From assembly GCA_030442055.1 (NCBI GenBank), contig JAUJEB010000001.1, positions 1,550,001 to 1,614,000 of the forward strand: a stretch of 64,000 nucleotides of DNA, read 5' to 3'. A program made the translations under genes and the position numbers. The notes beneath the pieces are model-generated. The model saw nothing but the letters and a program-made list of their open reading frames with translations. It had not been told where the DNA came from and did not search any database. Positions 17,819 to 28,465 of the stretch are shown in pieces. Position 1 is the stretch's first letter, and every line of letters starts with the position of its first letter. The stretch is from Agaribacillus aureus (lineage in GTDB: Bacteria; Bacteroidota; Bacteroidia; Cytophagales; Cyclobacteriaceae).

Positions 17819-18583
17819 TTATTCACAAACAATTTGGTTATTATATTTGATATTAACTCTTTTATAGTGATTCCATCCCCTTTGGGGAAGAATTTCCTTG
17901 AAAAATATTTTCAGGTTTCTAAATTTTATTTCATAATCCTCAGGCGTTCCAAAACTTATTATTTGCTTTCCTACCTGCGGATAGATGGTCAGTTCATTGT
18001 CTTTGCCTACCTCGATCTGGGCAACCAATGCTTTCCAGAACGGATGTTGGTCGATAAACTGCAATATCTCAAGTAAAGATGTTTTTGCGTCATCGGCAAC
18101 TAAGCCTGTTTTCAACAGTTCATCCACATTTTCTCCACTTATCAATGCGACCCTCGCCGTGAATCTTCCCGAAACAGGCAGGATGGCGCCAAACTCACCT
18201 ACATACCCATCGGGACCGGTATTTCTTATTATCCTGGCTATAGGTCGCCTTTGTTTGACATTTACAATTAACGTCCCTTTCAAATCCTTGTAGACATCCA
18301 CACTCTTCACGAATGGGTTGATTTTAATCCGCTCTTCTATTTCCCTCAAATCAATGTCTTCCATTGATACCCCTATAATATTGATAGTGTTATCATTGGT
18401 TATAAGTTTATGAATATCTCCTCTGTCTACAAAGAAATTGTCATATTGTTGCTCAACATTAATGACTATCTGTTGAATATACTTATTGTTATGTTTCCTT
18501 TCCGCCAGGCCTATTAACAAAAAGACCGCCAGCAAGGAAAGCGTTACCTTATGTATTCTTTTAAACTTTAGCTTATTCAACAT
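17819..18583 (-). CDS. ftsQ: Cell division protein FtsQ/DivIB
   Basis: 254 residues. A short basic cytoplasmic tail (LKFKRIHK) leads to one membrane helix at about residues 12-24 and then a periplasmic region with a POTRA-like fold. The sequence INPFVKSVDVYKDLKGTLIV is the typical FtsQ POTRA motif, followed by VKQRRPIARI. Its position between murC and ftsA supports the identity although the sequence is divergent, as in most Bacteroidota. It is an inner-membrane hub of the divisome that recruits FtsL/FtsB partners. The start overlaps the end of murC by 11 bases, so the genes are translationally linked. Confidence 0.92.
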   Translation of the reverse strand: MLNKLKFKRIHKVTLSLLAVFLLIGLAERKHNNKYIQQIVINVEQQYDNFFVDRGDIHKLITNDNTINIIGVSMEDIDLREIEERIKINPFVKSVDVYKDLKGTLIVNVKQRRPIARIIRNTGPDGYVGEFGAILPVSGRFTARVALISGENVDELLKTGLVADDAKTSLLEILQFIDQHPFWKALVAQIEVGKDNELTIYPQVGKQIISFGTPEDYEIKFRNLKIFFKEILPQRGWNHYKRVNIKYNNQIVCE

Positions 18584-19976
18584 CGTAATCCACTTTTAAT
18601 AGTTGTTTCAGGGGATCAATCAATTGATCAATATCGCCGGCGCCAATGGTCGCCAATACTTCCAGGTCAACGGCTTTAATCTTATCCAGCACATCTTTTT
18701 TGTTGCACCGAGCTTTACTTTTTACAGCCAGGCCATCAAATATCAAATCTGCCGTTACGCCCTCAATCGGCTCTTCCCTGGCAGGATAGATATCCATTAA
18801 AAACACCTCATCAGCCAGGCTTAAGCTTTCGGCAAAATCTTCGGCAAAATCCCGGGTCCTGCTATACAGGTGAGGCTGAAATATTACCGTAAGTTTTTTC
18901 CCGGGAAATATAGCTTTTACCGATTGAATAAATGCTGTAATTTCGGTGGGATGATGGGCATAATCGTCGATGAACACAAATTTGTCATTTTTAACAATAT
19001 ACTCAAACCTTCGATTCACACCGGCATAGGTTTCAATCCCATTTCGAATATGTGCTTCGTCAACCCCCAGATACCTCGCTACCGAAATGGCAGCAATGGC
19101 ATTTTCCAAATTATGGTAGCCTGGGAATTGCAATCGCAAATCTTTAATTTGTCCATCCGGACAGCTAAAATCAAAAACAAAATCTCCGTCAAGAATTCGA
19201 ATATTATTGGCAAAAGTATGATTACCGTTGTAGGCATACCTATCGATGCTGACATTGGTCCTGACATCTTCCAGCAAATTATCCGCTATTGATTCGTTGA
19301 TAAACAGCCTGCCGTCATTGGCGATTTTTCCGATAAATGCTTTGAATGAATCAAACATGTTGGCCTTATTATCATAAATATCCAGATGATCTGCGTCAGC
19401 CGATGTGATCACGGCAATGTCCGGATGAAGCGTTAAGAAAGAACGATCGTACTCGTCAGCTTCTACAACCACTATGTTTTCTTCATCAGTATTTTCGTTT
19501 AACAACAAATTCGATTTATAATTGACGGTGATCCCTCCGAGAAATGCGGAGCAATTAAGGGCCGCTACTTTTAATAAGTGTGCAATCATGGAAGAAGTCG
19601 TCGTTTTTCCATGAGTTCCCGCTACCGCAACTGTAAATTTATTTTCTGTAATTATACCTAATACTTCTGATCTTTTTTTAGGTTCATAGCCTAAGTTTTT
19701 CAGAAAATTCAATTCCCGATGATCCTCCGGAATTGCCGGCGTATACACGACCAGTGCATTGTGATTAAAGGTATTCAATTCCTCAGGCAGCAGGGAGATA
19801 TCATCCTCGAAATGAATCTCCATACCCTCGGTTATTAATTGCGCCGTTAGTTTGGTTGAAGTTTTATCATAACCTTTTACCACAACATTATTATGATTAA
19901 ACCACCTGGCCAAAGCGCTCATACCAATGCCTCCGATTCCAATAAAATAGGCGATATGTATATTCTTCAGGTTCAA
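18573..19976 (-). CDS. murC: UDP-N-acetylmuramate--L-alanine ligase MurC
   Basis: 467 residues. It adds L-alanine to UDP-MurNAc, the first amino acid of the peptidoglycan stem. The N-terminal UDP-binding loop is [20 protein letters not shown]. The ATP P-loop is [19 protein letters not shown], and the middle domain has [20 protein letters not shown] and [10 protein letters not shown] with Mg-binding residues. The C-terminal domain holds [13 protein letters not shown], typical of MurC. Its start overlaps murG by 4 bases and its end overlaps ftsQ. Cytoplasmic enzyme, normal length. Confidence 0.97.
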   Translation of the reverse strand: MNLKNIHIAYFIGIGGIGMSALARWFNHNNVVVKGYDKTSTKLTAQLITEGMEIHFEDDISLLPEELNTFNHNALVVYTPAIPEDHRELNFLKNLGYEPKKRSEVLGIITENKFTVAVAGTHGKTTTSSMIAHLLKVAALNCSAFLGGITVNYKSNLLLNENTDEENIVVVEADEYDRSFLTLHPDIAVITSADADHLDIYDNKANMFDSFKAFIGKIANDGRLFINESIADNLLEDVRTNVSIDRYAYNGNHTFANNIRILDGDFVFDFSCPDGQIKDLRLQFPGYHNLENAIAAISVARYLGVDEAHIRNGIETYAGVNRRFEYIVKNDKFVFIDDYAHHPTEITAFIQSVKAIFPGKKLTVIFQPHLYSRTRDFAEDFAESLSLADEVFLMDIYPAREEPIEGVTADLIFDGLAVKSKARCNKKDVLDKIKAVDLEVLATIGAGDIDQLIDPLKQLLKVDYDVE

Positions 19977-21085
19977 TTTATCAGCTTTAATATTTCAGTA
20001 GCTATTTTTTCTGCCGCGTCGGGCCTGGCCAGTTTCGAGATATTTTCCTTTAAAGACACTTGCCGGTCATTATCATTAATTAATGCCAGGGTTGCTTCCA
20101 CCAGTTTTGTTTTTGCTTCCTGATCTTTTATTAACATCGCTGCACTTTTGTCAACCAGTGCTCTGGCATTTTTTGTTTGATGATCTTCTGCCACATTGGG
20201 GGACGGAACAAATATTACCGGCTTCCCGACCAGGCACAATTCGGAAATCGACAGCGCTCCCGCCCGGCTAATGACCACGTCGGCGGCGGCATAGGCCAGA
20301 TCCATTTCCTTTAAAAATTCAAGGATCCTAAAGTTGCTTATGTCATGGTTTTTAACGCTTTCATTCACCTCCTCAAAATAGAACTTGCCCGTTTGCCAGA
20401 TCACCTGGACACCGGCTTGAATAATGGTTTCAATTCCCGAAAGGATGCTGTGATTGATCGTACGCGCGCCATTACTTCCACCAATAACCAAAACAGTCTT
20501 CTTGCCGGGTTTTAAATTAAAAAAGCCCTGGGCTTCCTCTCGTTTATTTTCGGCGTTAATAATATCTTTTCTTACCGGATTTCCGGTGATGACAATTTTT
20601 TCTTTTGGGAAAAACCGCTCCATCCTATCATCGGCCACACATATTTTATCCACTTTTTTTGCCAGCAGTTTATTGGTGATGCCCGGGAAAGAGTTTTGTT
20701 CCTGGATCAAAGAAGGAATTCCTTTCCTGGTAGCACGATACAACAGGGGACCGCTGGCAAAACCTCCCACACCAATCACCACGTCGGGCTTAAATTTTCT
20801 GATGATTTTTCCAGACCTTAATAAGCTAGAAATCAGCTTGAAGGGAAAAGACAGGTTATTGACCGTCAATTTCCGCTGAATGCCACTAATCCACAAACCT
20901 ATAATATTATAACCGGCCTCGGGTACCTTTTGCATCTCCATCCGGCCTTTGGCTCCAACAAATAGCATCTCCGTCTCAGGGTTCATGGCCTTAAGGGTAT
21001 TGGCAATGGCAATCGCCGGATATATATGGCCGCCTGTGCCACCTCCACTGATAATTATGCGATATGGTCGGTGCTTTTCGATAAT
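19973..21085 (-). CDS. murG: UDP-GlcNAc:lipid I transferase MurG with no standard start codon
   Basis: Makes lipid II by adding GlcNAc to lipid I on the inner face of the membrane. From the first in-frame ATG (20986) the protein has 337 residues but lacks its essential glycine loop. Upstream in the same frame the loop is intact ([19 protein letters not shown], from about 21049 down), preceded by KHRPYRIII, which matches the usual MurG N-terminus. Between the in-frame ftsW stop (TAG, 21098-21100) and the loop there is no ATG, GTG or TTG. The most plausible start is ATT at 21083-21085, giving 370 residues, a normal MurG length. Other motifs are intact: [43 protein letters not shown] and the donor loop [20 protein letters not shown]. 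Confidence 0.85.
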   Translation of the reverse strand: MIEKHRPYRIIISGGGTGGHIYPAIAIANTLKAMNPETEMLFVGAKGRMEMQKVPEAGYNIIGLWISGIQRKLTVNNLSFPFKLISSLLRSGKIIRKFKPDVVIGVGGFASGPLLYRATRKGIPSLIQEQNSFPGITNKLLAKKVDKICVADDRMERFFPKEKIVITGNPVRKDIINAENKREEAQGFFNLKPGKKTVLVIGGSNGARTINHSILSGIETIIQAGVQVIWQTGKFYFEEVNESVKNHDISNFRILEFLKEMDLAYAAADVVISRAGALSISELCLVGKPVIFVPSPNVAEDHQTKNARALVDKSAAMLIKDQEAKTKLVEATLALINDNDRQVSLKENISKLARPDAAEKIATEILKLIN

Positions 21086-21097
21086 TTTTTTATTTAA

Positions 21098-22258
21098 CTA
21101 CGCCAATTGCGGCGCTTTTTTCTTTTTGGTTCTAAATAAATTTTCAGTATGCTCACCCCTGCTTACACTCAATACAATGCCCAGGGAAATACCGGTAAAT
21201 AGAAGCGACGTACCTCCCATGCTCAAAAACGGCAGTGGCAACCCTGTAATGGGGCCTAATCCAACCGCCACCCCCATATTGACCATGGCCTGCAGCACCA
21301 GCGCAAAGCTCAGCCCCGCGGACAACAGGCCTCCGAACGGACGCTCGCTCTTGGCCGTGGTCACCATGCCGCGATACAGCAGCGCCAGGTATAAAAACAC
21401 CACCAGGATCCCTCCTATCAAACCGTACTCTTCCAGAATAATGGCATAGATAAAATCTGAATACGGATGTGGCAAAAAGTTTCGTTGGTCACTTTGTCCC
21501 GGACCTTTCCCTGCAATCCCTCCCGTAGCGATGGCGATATAAGATTGCCTCGCCTGAAAGGATACCTCCGTGGGGTTCAACCAGTTTTCAAACCGGTTTA
21601 CAACGGTTTCACCTCTTTCACCGATTTTGAAAGCAATGATTCCCGCCAAAACCCCCACCACGATCAACATAAAAAGGTATTTAACAGGTACCCTGCCGAT
21701 AAACAGGAGCAGCATGCAAGTCAAAAAAAGTAAGGCAGCGGATGAAAAATTACTGAGTGCAATTAATCCCACAATAACACCACACCAAATTAAAATAGGG
21801 ATTAAAGACTCTTTGAAATCAGCAATATTTTGCTGCCTCTTAGCCAGCATGCTGGCCAGATTAATCACCAGGGCAAAGGTGGCAAAATCAGAGGGTTGAA
21901 ATTGTTGATTAATCAAGGGAATTTCAATCCATCTGGTAGCCTCATTTAAATTCACTCCGGAAAACCAGGTATAAAGCAACAACAGGGCGGCCACAATTAA
22001 GGCCACTCTTGATATTTTAGCATAATATTTATAATCTATCCGATGAGCCACCCACATAGCGATCAGGCTTAGCAACACCAAAAAGGTCTGTTTGAACAAA
22101 AAATACTCGGTATTGCCACCATAACTTTTATATGCCAAGGTGCCTGTGGCACTGTAGACCACCAGAATACTAAGGATGGACAATGAAATGGCAATAAACC
22201 ATATGATCGGGTCACCCTTAATATTGTTTTCAATCCAACCTTTTATTGTATCTACCAT
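21098..22258 (-). CDS. ftsW: Peptidoglycan glycosyltransferase FtsW
   Basis: 386 residues of the SEDS family with about ten membrane helices. It polymerises lipid II into glycan strands at the septum together with the transpeptidase FtsI. SEDS hallmarks are the extracellular loop around YIAIATGGIAGKGPGQSDQR with FLPHPYSDFIYAIILEEYG after it, and the C-terminal GPITGLPLPFLSMGGTSLLF. The ATG directly abuts the murD stop. Its own stop, TAG at 21098-21100, is in frame with murG. A RodA identity is unlikely given its place between murD and murG. Confidence 0.96.
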   Translation of the reverse strand: MVDTIKGWIENNIKGDPIIWFIAISLSILSILVVYSATGTLAYKSYGGNTEYFLFKQTFLVLLSLIAMWVAHRIDYKYYAKISRVALIVAALLLLYTWFSGVNLNEATRWIEIPLINQQFQPSDFATFALVINLASMLAKRQQNIADFKESLIPILIWCGVIVGLIALSNFSSAALLFLTCMLLLFIGRVPVKYLFMLIVVGVLAGIIAFKIGERGETVVNRFENWLNPTEVSFQARQSYIAIATGGIAGKGPGQSDQRNFLPHPYSDFIYAIILEEYGLIGGILVVFLYLALLYRGMVTTAKSERPFGGLLSAGLSFALVLQAMVNMGVAVGLGPITGLPLPFLSMGGTSLLFTGISLGIVLSVSRGEHTENLFRTKKKKAPQLA

Positions 22259-23623
22259 TTAAACTACTTCCCTTTTATTCAACATTATATTTTTAACTGC
22301 TTTCTTGAATTTCTTTCCCCTTTCTTCATAGTTTTTAAACAGATCAAAACTGGCGCAAGCCGGCGAAAGCAGAATAACATCGCCGTTCTCAGCGAGTTTA
22401 AAAGATTTTTTTACGGCGTCTTCCATTTCTTTGGTCTCCTGCAGATTTGTAAGCTGCGCTCCAAATGCTTCTTTCAATTTTTCATTATCCAGCCCTAAAC
22501 AAATTAAGGCCTTTACATTTTTCCGGGCCAATGCCTTCAGCTTGCTATAGTCGTTTCCCTTATCCGTTCCCCCGGCAATCCAGATAATTGGCCTGTCAAA
22601 AGCCTCCAGCGCATAAAACGTGGCTTCTACATTGGTGGCTTTGGAATCGTTGACGAATAAAATGTCATTGAAACTTCCTACTTCCTCCAGCCGGTGGTCA
22701 GCATTTTTGAAAGTTTTGAGGGCTTTCCGAATGGCCTTATGTCCGATACCAATCATTGAGGCAGCCAGAATAGCTGCCATGGCATTGATCTTATTATGAC
22801 TTCCATAGATCGGAATATCTGCACTTTTAATTCGAAAATCAGGAGACAAGCCTGTTCTGAATTCAAATGCATGATCATCCATAAACGCTCCTCTTACCTG
22901 GCTTTTGGTCAGGGAAACGGGCAGATTATTCATATCTGCCGGATGTTTTTTAAGATAATTCCTAATCACGTCATCATCACAAAAATAGACAAAGTGATCA
23001 TCGGGGAGCATGTTATTGGTTATCCTGAATTTTGACCTGGTATATTTATCAAAATCATAATCATATCTATCCAGGTGATCCGGAGTGATATTTAAAAGAA
23101 TTGCCACATCGGCTTTAAAATCAAATAGCGTGTCTAACTGAAAGCTGCTCAGTTCCAATACATAGAAATCAAACTTGTCATCCATCACCTGGCGTGCGAG
23201 ACTGTAACCGACATTGCCTGCCAGACCGACCGAAAGACCGGATTCCTTTAACAGGTGGTAAAGTAACAAGGTAGTGGTTGTCTTGCCATTGGTTCCGGTA
23301 ATAGCCAGCATTTTTGCATTGGTATATCGTGCAGCAAATTCAATTTCTCCTATGACCGGAATACCAGCTTTCCGCAAAGCAACCAATATCGGTGCGGAAT
23401 CGGGAATTCCCGGACTCTTGATGACCTCCGTTGCACTCAAAATCAGATTAGTGCTGTGCCTGCCTTGTTCATAAGGAATTTGGTGTGCTGACAATACTGA
23501 TTTATACTTTGGCAGAATAGTCCCAAAATCAGAAACGAATACAGCAAAGCCCTTGGCCTGGGCCAGCAAAGCCGCGCCTACCCCGCTTTCACCTGCTCCC
23601 AATATGACGATCCTTTCTTGCAT
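22259..23623 (-). CDS. murD: UDP-N-acetylmuramoyl-L-alanine--D-glutamate ligase MurD
   Basis: 454 residues. It adds D-glutamate to UDP-MurNAc-L-Ala in the cytoplasm. The N-terminal nucleotide fold starts RIVILGAGESGVGAALLAQA. The ATP P-loop is AITGTNGKTTTTLLLYHLL; Mg and substrate residues follow in VLELSSFQLD and NITPDHLDRYDYDFDKYTRS, the latter carrying the lysine that is carbamylated in the Mur ligases. DADHRLEEVG and VNDSKATNVEATFYAL fit MurD specifically. It ends directly at the ftsW start and begins 19 bases after mraY. Confidence 0.97.
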   Translation of the reverse strand: MQERIVILGAGESGVGAALLAQAKGFAVFVSDFGTILPKYKSVLSAHQIPYEQGRHSTNLILSATEVIKSPGIPDSAPILVALRKAGIPVIGEIEFAARYTNAKMLAITGTNGKTTTTLLLYHLLKESGLSVGLAGNVGYSLARQVMDDKFDFYVLELSSFQLDTLFDFKADVAILLNITPDHLDRYDYDFDKYTRSKFRITNNMLPDDHFVYFCDDDVIRNYLKKHPADMNNLPVSLTKSQVRGAFMDDHAFEFRTGLSPDFRIKSADIPIYGSHNKINAMAAILAASMIGIGHKAIRKALKTFKNADHRLEEVGSFNDILFVNDSKATNVEATFYALEAFDRPIIWIAGGTDKGNDYSKLKALARKNVKALICLGLDNEKLKEAFGAQLTNLQETKEMEDAVKKSFKLAENGDVILLSPACASFDLFKNYEERGKKFKKAVKNIMLNKREVV

Positions 23624-23642
23624 TTCGTTATCTGATTCTATG

Positions 23643-24854
23643 TTATCTTAATTTTAAGGTGGCCAGCGTTAAAATAGCCAGCAACACCCCAACAATCCAA
23701 AGTCTGGTTACAATTTTTGATTCATGAATACCTATCAGCTGATAGTGATGATGAAGCGGTGACATTTTGAAAATCCTTTTGCCTTCACCATATTTCTTTT
23801 TCGTGTATTTGAAATAGGACACCTGTAAAATCACGGAAACCAATTCCAGTAAAAATATGCCACATAATACCGGTATCAGGAGCTCTTTTCTCACACTCAG
23901 CGCTAACACCGCGATAACCCCTCCCAAAGACAAACTGCCGGTATCTCCCATAAACACCTGGGCCGGAAAGGAATTATACCATAAAAACCCTACACAAGCG
24001 CCCACCAGTGCAGAGCAAAATACTGTTAACTCGCCCAGGTCGGGAATGTACATGATGTTGAGATAATTACTAAAGTCAAACCGGCCTGACAGATAAGCAA
24101 AGATCGCCAGCGTCAAAGCGATAATGGCTGAAGTGCCTGCTGCCAGCCCATCAATACCGTCCGTGATATTGGCACCATTAGAGACCGAGGTAATCACAAA
24201 AATCACCACCAGCGTATAAGTAATCCAGGTATAATCATCGCTGAGGAAAGGAATAATATTTTTGTAATCCAATTCGTTATTTTTCAAAAACGGCAAGGTC
24301 GTGGTTGTCGATTTTACCCGCTCATAGGTATTACTCAAATCAGCACTGCGGATCTGATCTCCTGCCGTATCAAAAACGCCAATCACCACGTCGTGATGAA
24401 AAAATAGCACCAGGCCAACAAGCACACCAAGACTAACCTGGCCAAAAACCTTGAATTTGCCCGCCAGGCCACTCTTATCCTTTTTAAACACTTTAATATA
24501 GTCATCCAAAAAGCCGATCAGACCAAGCCATAAAGTGGAGACCAGGAGCAGGATGATATAAATGTTTTCAACCTGTGCAAATAACAAAGTAGGAATGAGT
24601 ATAGCAGCGATGATGATGATGCCTCCCATTGTAGGCGTACCTTGTTTTTCCATCTGCCCCTCGAGTCCCAGGTCCCTGATACTTTCACCGACCTGTTTTT
24701 TTCTCAGCAGATCGATAAGCTTTTTACCAAACACAATGGTAATCAAGAGGGAAAGCACAGCTGCCATTCCTGCGCGAAATGATATATATTGAAACACGCC
24801 GGCTCCAAAAAAATCAAATTCGCTGTCCAGATAACTAAATAAATAGTAAAACAT
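23643..24854 (-). CDS. mraY: Phospho-N-acetylmuramoyl-pentapeptide transferase MraY
   Basis: 403 residues, about ten membrane helices. It links UDP-MurNAc-pentapeptide to undecaprenyl phosphate, forming lipid I. Diagnostic motifs: [20 protein letters not shown] after helix 2, [20 protein letters not shown] with the Mg-binding Asp pair, [31 protein letters not shown], and the cytoplasmic [12 protein letters not shown] loop near the C-terminus. It is somewhat longer than the E. coli enzyme because of an insert around residues 165-210, common in Bacteroidota. Within the dcw operon it lies 57 bases after murE. Confidence 0.97.
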   Translation of the reverse strand: MFYYLFSYLDSEFDFFGAGVFQYISFRAGMAAVLSLLITIVFGKKLIDLLRKKQVGESIRDLGLEGQMEKQGTPTMGGIIIIAAILIPTLLFAQVENIYIILLLVSTLWLGLIGFLDDYIKVFKKDKSGLAGKFKVFGQVSLGVLVGLVLFFHHDVVIGVFDTAGDQIRSADLSNTYERVKSTTTTLPFLKNNELDYKNIIPFLSDDYTWITYTLVVIFVITSVSNGANITDGIDGLAAGTSAIIALTLAIFAYLSGRFDFSNYLNIMYIPDLGELTVFCSALVGACVGFLWYNSFPAQVFMGDTGSLSLGGVIAVLALSVRKELLIPVLCGIFLLELVSVILQVSYFKYTKKKYGEGKRIFKMSPLHHHYQLIGIHESKIVTRLWIVGVLLAILTLATLKLR

Positions 24855-24911
24855 CCTGTTTTCTTATACTATCTCTTTTCAAATTATTTAATGACCTATC
24901 TACCTTATCGA

Positions 24912-26363
24912 TCACCGCAAAATTTCTTCTAAAATTTTCTTATCGTCGAAAGGTGTTTTTACACCTTTTATTTCCTGATAATTCTCATGCCCTTTTCCCG
25001 CCACCAATATAATATCGTTTTTACCTGCCAGCAGGCAAGCCGTTTTTATCGCTTCTTTCCGATCAGGGATTACCAGTGTTTTCTTATAATGACTAGGCTT
25101 AACACCTTTTTGCATATCCTTAATGATTGACAGGGGATCTTCATCTCTGGGATTATCGGAGGTAAAAATCACCTTATCGCCAAACCTGCAGGCAACTTCT
25201 GCCATTAGAGGCCTTTTTTCTTTATCGCGATTGCCGCCACAGCCAACGACGGCTATCAATTGTTCATTGCCAGTTCTAAATTCCTGAATGGCGGAAAGCA
25301 CTTTTTCCAGCGCATCCGGTGTATGGGCATAATCCACGATTGCCGCAATGTCTTTGGTATTTTCAATCAGCTCAAACCTCCCCGGCGCAGTGGATAAATT
25401 TGATAAAATCGTAAGCAGTTCGTCCTCATTTTCTCCCAGGAGCGTGGCGGCCGCATATACGCCGGTCAGGTTATACGCGTTAAACTTACCAATTAGCTTA
25501 AACCACACATTTTTGTGATTTATTTCCAGCTCCAAGCCTTGCAATGTATTTGAAAGAATTTTGGTCTTAAAATTGCAAACTGTTCTGATGGCAAAAGTAT
25601 TTTTAGATGCTTTGGTATTTTGCAACATCACCAGTCCGCGTTTGTCATCTGCATTTACCAGCGCAAATGCATCGGATGGCAACGAATCAAATAACATTTT
25701 TTTTGCTTTAATGTAAGCATCAAAAGAACCGTGATAGTCCAGGTGGTCGTGACTGATATTGGTAAATATGGCCCCTTTAAATTTGGCGCCGGCCACTCTG
25801 CCTTGCACCAGACTATGTGAGCTCACTTCCATAAAACAGTGCGTTACAGACTGCGCAACCATTTTGTTCAACAACACATTAAAATTTATGGCATCCGGTG
25901 TCGTATGGGTGGCAGCGAGTACCTCATCATTAATGCGGTTTTCAACGGTAGAAATCATGCCGACGTTATAACCCAACGCACGGAACAGCTTAAATAAAAG
26001 TGTTACAGTAGACGTCTTGCCGTTGGTTCCCGTAACCCCTACGAGGTTAAGCTTGGCCGAGGGATTTCCATAAAAATTCGACGCAGCTACGCCCAACGCT
26101 TTGGCTGAGTCATTTACCTGAACGTACGTGATCTTATCGACGGTTTTCGCCGGTATTTGCTCACAGATAATGGCCGAGGCACCAGCGTCAATAGCCTTGT
26201 CGATGAAGTCATGACCATCCACCTGCGTTCCTTTCACTGCGACAAACAGGCTCTGGCGCATAACTTCCCTGGAATCAAAGCACAGGGCTTTGATATCCAG
26301 GTCAGTTGTGCCAGAAACGCTTACTAATGAAACTTTATATAATAGATCTTTTAACAGGGCCAT
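24912..26363 (-). CDS. murE: UDP-MurNAc-L-Ala-D-Glu--meso-diaminopimelate ligase MurE
   Basis: 483 residues. It adds the third stem-peptide residue. The ATP loop is GVTGTNGKTSTVTLLFKLF, followed by STVENRINDE and MEVSSHSLVQGRVAGAKFKG. The specificity motif DNPR is present in FTSDNPRDEDPLSIIKDM, which selects meso-diaminopimelate over lysine, so the peptidoglycan is predicted to be DAP-type. GKGHENYQEI closes the C-terminal domain. The ATG shares one base with the ftsI stop (TAATG), so translation is coupled. Confidence 0.97.
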   Translation of the reverse strand: MALLKDLLYKVSLVSVSGTTDLDIKALCFDSREVMRQSLFVAVKGTQVDGHDFIDKAIDAGASAIICEQIPAKTVDKITYVQVNDSAKALGVAASNFYGNPSAKLNLVGVTGTNGKTSTVTLLFKLFRALGYNVGMISTVENRINDEVLAATHTTPDAINFNVLLNKMVAQSVTHCFMEVSSHSLVQGRVAGAKFKGAIFTNISHDHLDYHGSFDAYIKAKKMLFDSLPSDAFALVNADDKRGLVMLQNTKASKNTFAIRTVCNFKTKILSNTLQGLELEINHKNVWFKLIGKFNAYNLTGVYAAATLLGENEDELLTILSNLSTAPGRFELIENTKDIAAIVDYAHTPDALEKVLSAIQEFRTGNEQLIAVVGCGGNRDKEKRPLMAEVACRFGDKVIFTSDNPRDEDPLSIIKDMQKGVKPSHYKKTLVIPDRKEAIKTACLLAGKNDIILVAGKGHENYQEIKGVKTPFDDKKILEEILR

Positions 26364-28465
26364 TACCCAAGTTTTAGTGTTATCGTACTTCCTTTTATGG
26401 CTTTTACACCAGGCAGATAAGATTGTTCTTTTACCCGGCCAACACCTTCATGTCTTACTCTTAAGCCATTATTTTCCAATATGTAAATGGCATCTCTCAA
26501 TGTCATTCCTTTCACATTAGGTACCACCTCCGGGGATACCTTGTTAGCGCGCCACTTAACAAAATTGGTACTTCGCTGGGCTCTTACCCATTCTTCCTCT
26601 GTGTAGGAATGGTTGGCGATTCCCAGCTCATTGCAAATCATTTTCAAGTCCTCCTGCAACCCGGCCTGGATCACGGGAAAAATACCTTTTTCCGGCTCTA
26701 CATTTTCCGGTAACGGATCGTGCATGGCGATATCCAAAGAATAAATTTTATCTGCAATTTCCTTGAATACCGGGGCAGCCACATCGCTGCCATATTGTCT
26801 ATATCCTTTTGGGTTGTCGATGACAACAATACAACTATATTTGGGTTTGTCAGCGGGGAAATAACCACAAAAAGAGGTATAGTATTCCCGTTTATACCCA
26901 CCGCCTTTTTTTACCTTCTTGGCAGTACCCGTCTTCCCGGCAATTTTGTAATGGCTATCTCTTATATTTCGGGCCGTGCCTCTCTCCACTACTCCTTCCA
27001 GTAATTCTCTTACTTTAATCAGTGTAGACTTACCGCATATCTTTTTATTCAAAACAACTGACTCGACAGATTTAATATTTTCTCCTGCCTTACTGATCCT
27101 TTTCACCAAAATCGGTTGTATCATTTTACCATCATTGGCTATGGCATTATAAAAGGTCAGGGTCTGTAGCGGGGTTTGCAGCAATTCATGCCCTATCGAC
27201 ATCCAGGGTAGTGTGGTACCACTCCAGGATTTATCACTTGGGTTCTTAATATACGGCAGTCCTTCTCCTACTAGCTGAAAATCAAGGGGACGGTTCAAGC
27301 CGAAGCTATATAAGTAATCTATAAACCTTTGCGGATTAGCGCCAAAATGGTTGTTGACCAATTTGGAAGTCCCGATATTGGAAGACTTTTCAAATACCTC
27401 CCGCACCGTAATTTTGCCATACCCACCAAATTTGTCATCCGGCATCACCCGGTCATGGTACTTAAATTTTCCGTTGCCGGTATCCACTGAATCCGAAAGA
27501 TGTGTGTTGGCGTCTTCAAGTAATGCTATGAAAGACGCCAGCTTGAAGGTAGAACCTGGTTCTGTAACTCCCTGGACGGCGTAATTGTATATCTCGCGGT
27601 AGTCAACCTTTCCATTTTTTTCATAGCGGGTAAGGTTCGAAATAGCCTTAATTTCTCCGGTGCCAACCTCCATAACCACCACACTGCCGTAATCTGCGGA
27701 TAAATTTTGTAAGGAATACAGGAGGGCTGCATTAGCAACATCCTGCAAATTAATATCAATGGTAGTTTCAATGTCTAAACCTTCTTCGGGCCTTACCTCC
27801 GACCCATTATGCAAGGGCTTCCATTCCCGGCCGGCAATTTTTTGAAACAGTGCTTTTCCATTTTTTCCGGCCAATTTGTCGTTAAAGCTATATTCCAGGC
27901 CAGCGCCGTAGTTATCTTCGTTTAAATATCCTATGGTTCTGAGGCCTAAACCGGCAAACGGTCGAAATCGTTTATCTACTTTTTCAAAAATAACACCGCC
28001 TCCCAGTCTACCTTCCCTAAAGATGGGCCAGGTAGCCATTTCTTTCTTTTCCCGGTAGTTTATTTTCTTGCCACTCAATACCACGTATTTCCTTTTATTT
28101 TTCCGGGCGTTGACGATTTTTCTTTTCAGGTATTGCTGGCTGTGGGTCTTAAAGTGCTTGCTTAATAAATAGGTTAGTGAGTCAATATTTTGATTGAACA
28201 AATCCCCGTCAGCAATGGTAGGGTCCAAGGCCACCTTATAAAATGGCAACGATGTAGCCAGCAAACTGCGATTATCTGAATAAATATTACCGCGGGTTGC
28301 TTTTATGGTGCGGTATTGCAAGCCAATTTCGTCGGAAATTTTCCGCCACTTTTCACCTTCCATCACCTGAATGTGAAAAATCTTGGCCATGATAGCACCT
28401 GCAAAAAGCATGACACATAAAAATGCCAGCCTCGCCCTGAGCAATATGGATTTTTTAATATTCAC
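26363..28465 (-). CDS. ftsI: Septal peptidoglycan transpeptidase FtsI (PBP3) with PASTA domain
   Basis: 700 residues. One membrane helix near residues 9-27 anchors the enzyme; a pedestal domain precedes the penicillin-binding domain. Catalytic motifs are complete: Ser305 in EPGSTFKLAS (SxxK, Lys308), SSN in EKSSNIGTSKLVNNHF, and KTG at 511-513 (AGKTGTAKKVKKGG). After the transpeptidase domain comes one C-terminal PASTA domain from about residue 640 (VPNVKGMTLRDAIYILENNG), a known addition in Bacteroidota and Gram-positive enzymes. It cross-links septal wall in partnership with FtsW. It overlaps ftsL by 11 bases. Confidence 0.96.
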   Translation of the reverse strand: MNIKKSILLRARLAFLCVMLFAGAIMAKIFHIQVMEGEKWRKISDEIGLQYRTIKATRGNIYSDNRSLLATSLPFYKVALDPTIADGDLFNQNIDSLTYLLSKHFKTHSQQYLKRKIVNARKNKRKYVVLSGKKINYREKKEMATWPIFREGRLGGGVIFEKVDKRFRPFAGLGLRTIGYLNEDNYGAGLEYSFNDKLAGKNGKALFQKIAGREWKPLHNGSEVRPEEGLDIETTIDINLQDVANAALLYSLQNLSADYGSVVVMEVGTGEIKAISNLTRYEKNGKVDYREIYNYAVQGVTEPGSTFKLASFIALLEDANTHLSDSVDTGNGKFKYHDRVMPDDKFGGYGKITVREVFEKSSNIGTSKLVNNHFGANPQRFIDYLYSFGLNRPLDFQLVGEGLPYIKNPSDKSWSGTTLPWMSIGHELLQTPLQTLTFYNAIANDGKMIQPILVKRISKAGENIKSVESVVLNKKICGKSTLIKVRELLEGVVERGTARNIRDSHYKIAGKTGTAKKVKKGGGYKREYYTSFCGYFPADKPKYSCIVVIDNPKGYRQYGSDVAAPVFKEIADKIYSLDIAMHDPLPENVEPEKGIFPVIQAGLQEDLKMICNELGIANHSYTEEEWVRAQRSTNFVKWRANKVSPEVVPNVKGMTLRDAIYILENNGLRVRHEGVGRVKEQSYLPGVKAIKGSTITLKLG

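Noticed and set aside
19973..20986. murG starting at the first ATG (20986)
   Set aside because: It would remove the conserved glycine loop that is present just upstream in frame, leaving a nonfunctional enzyme.
20949..21449. 166-codon plus-strand frame opposite murG/ftsW
   Set aside because: Antisense to two essential genes, with no recognisable features.
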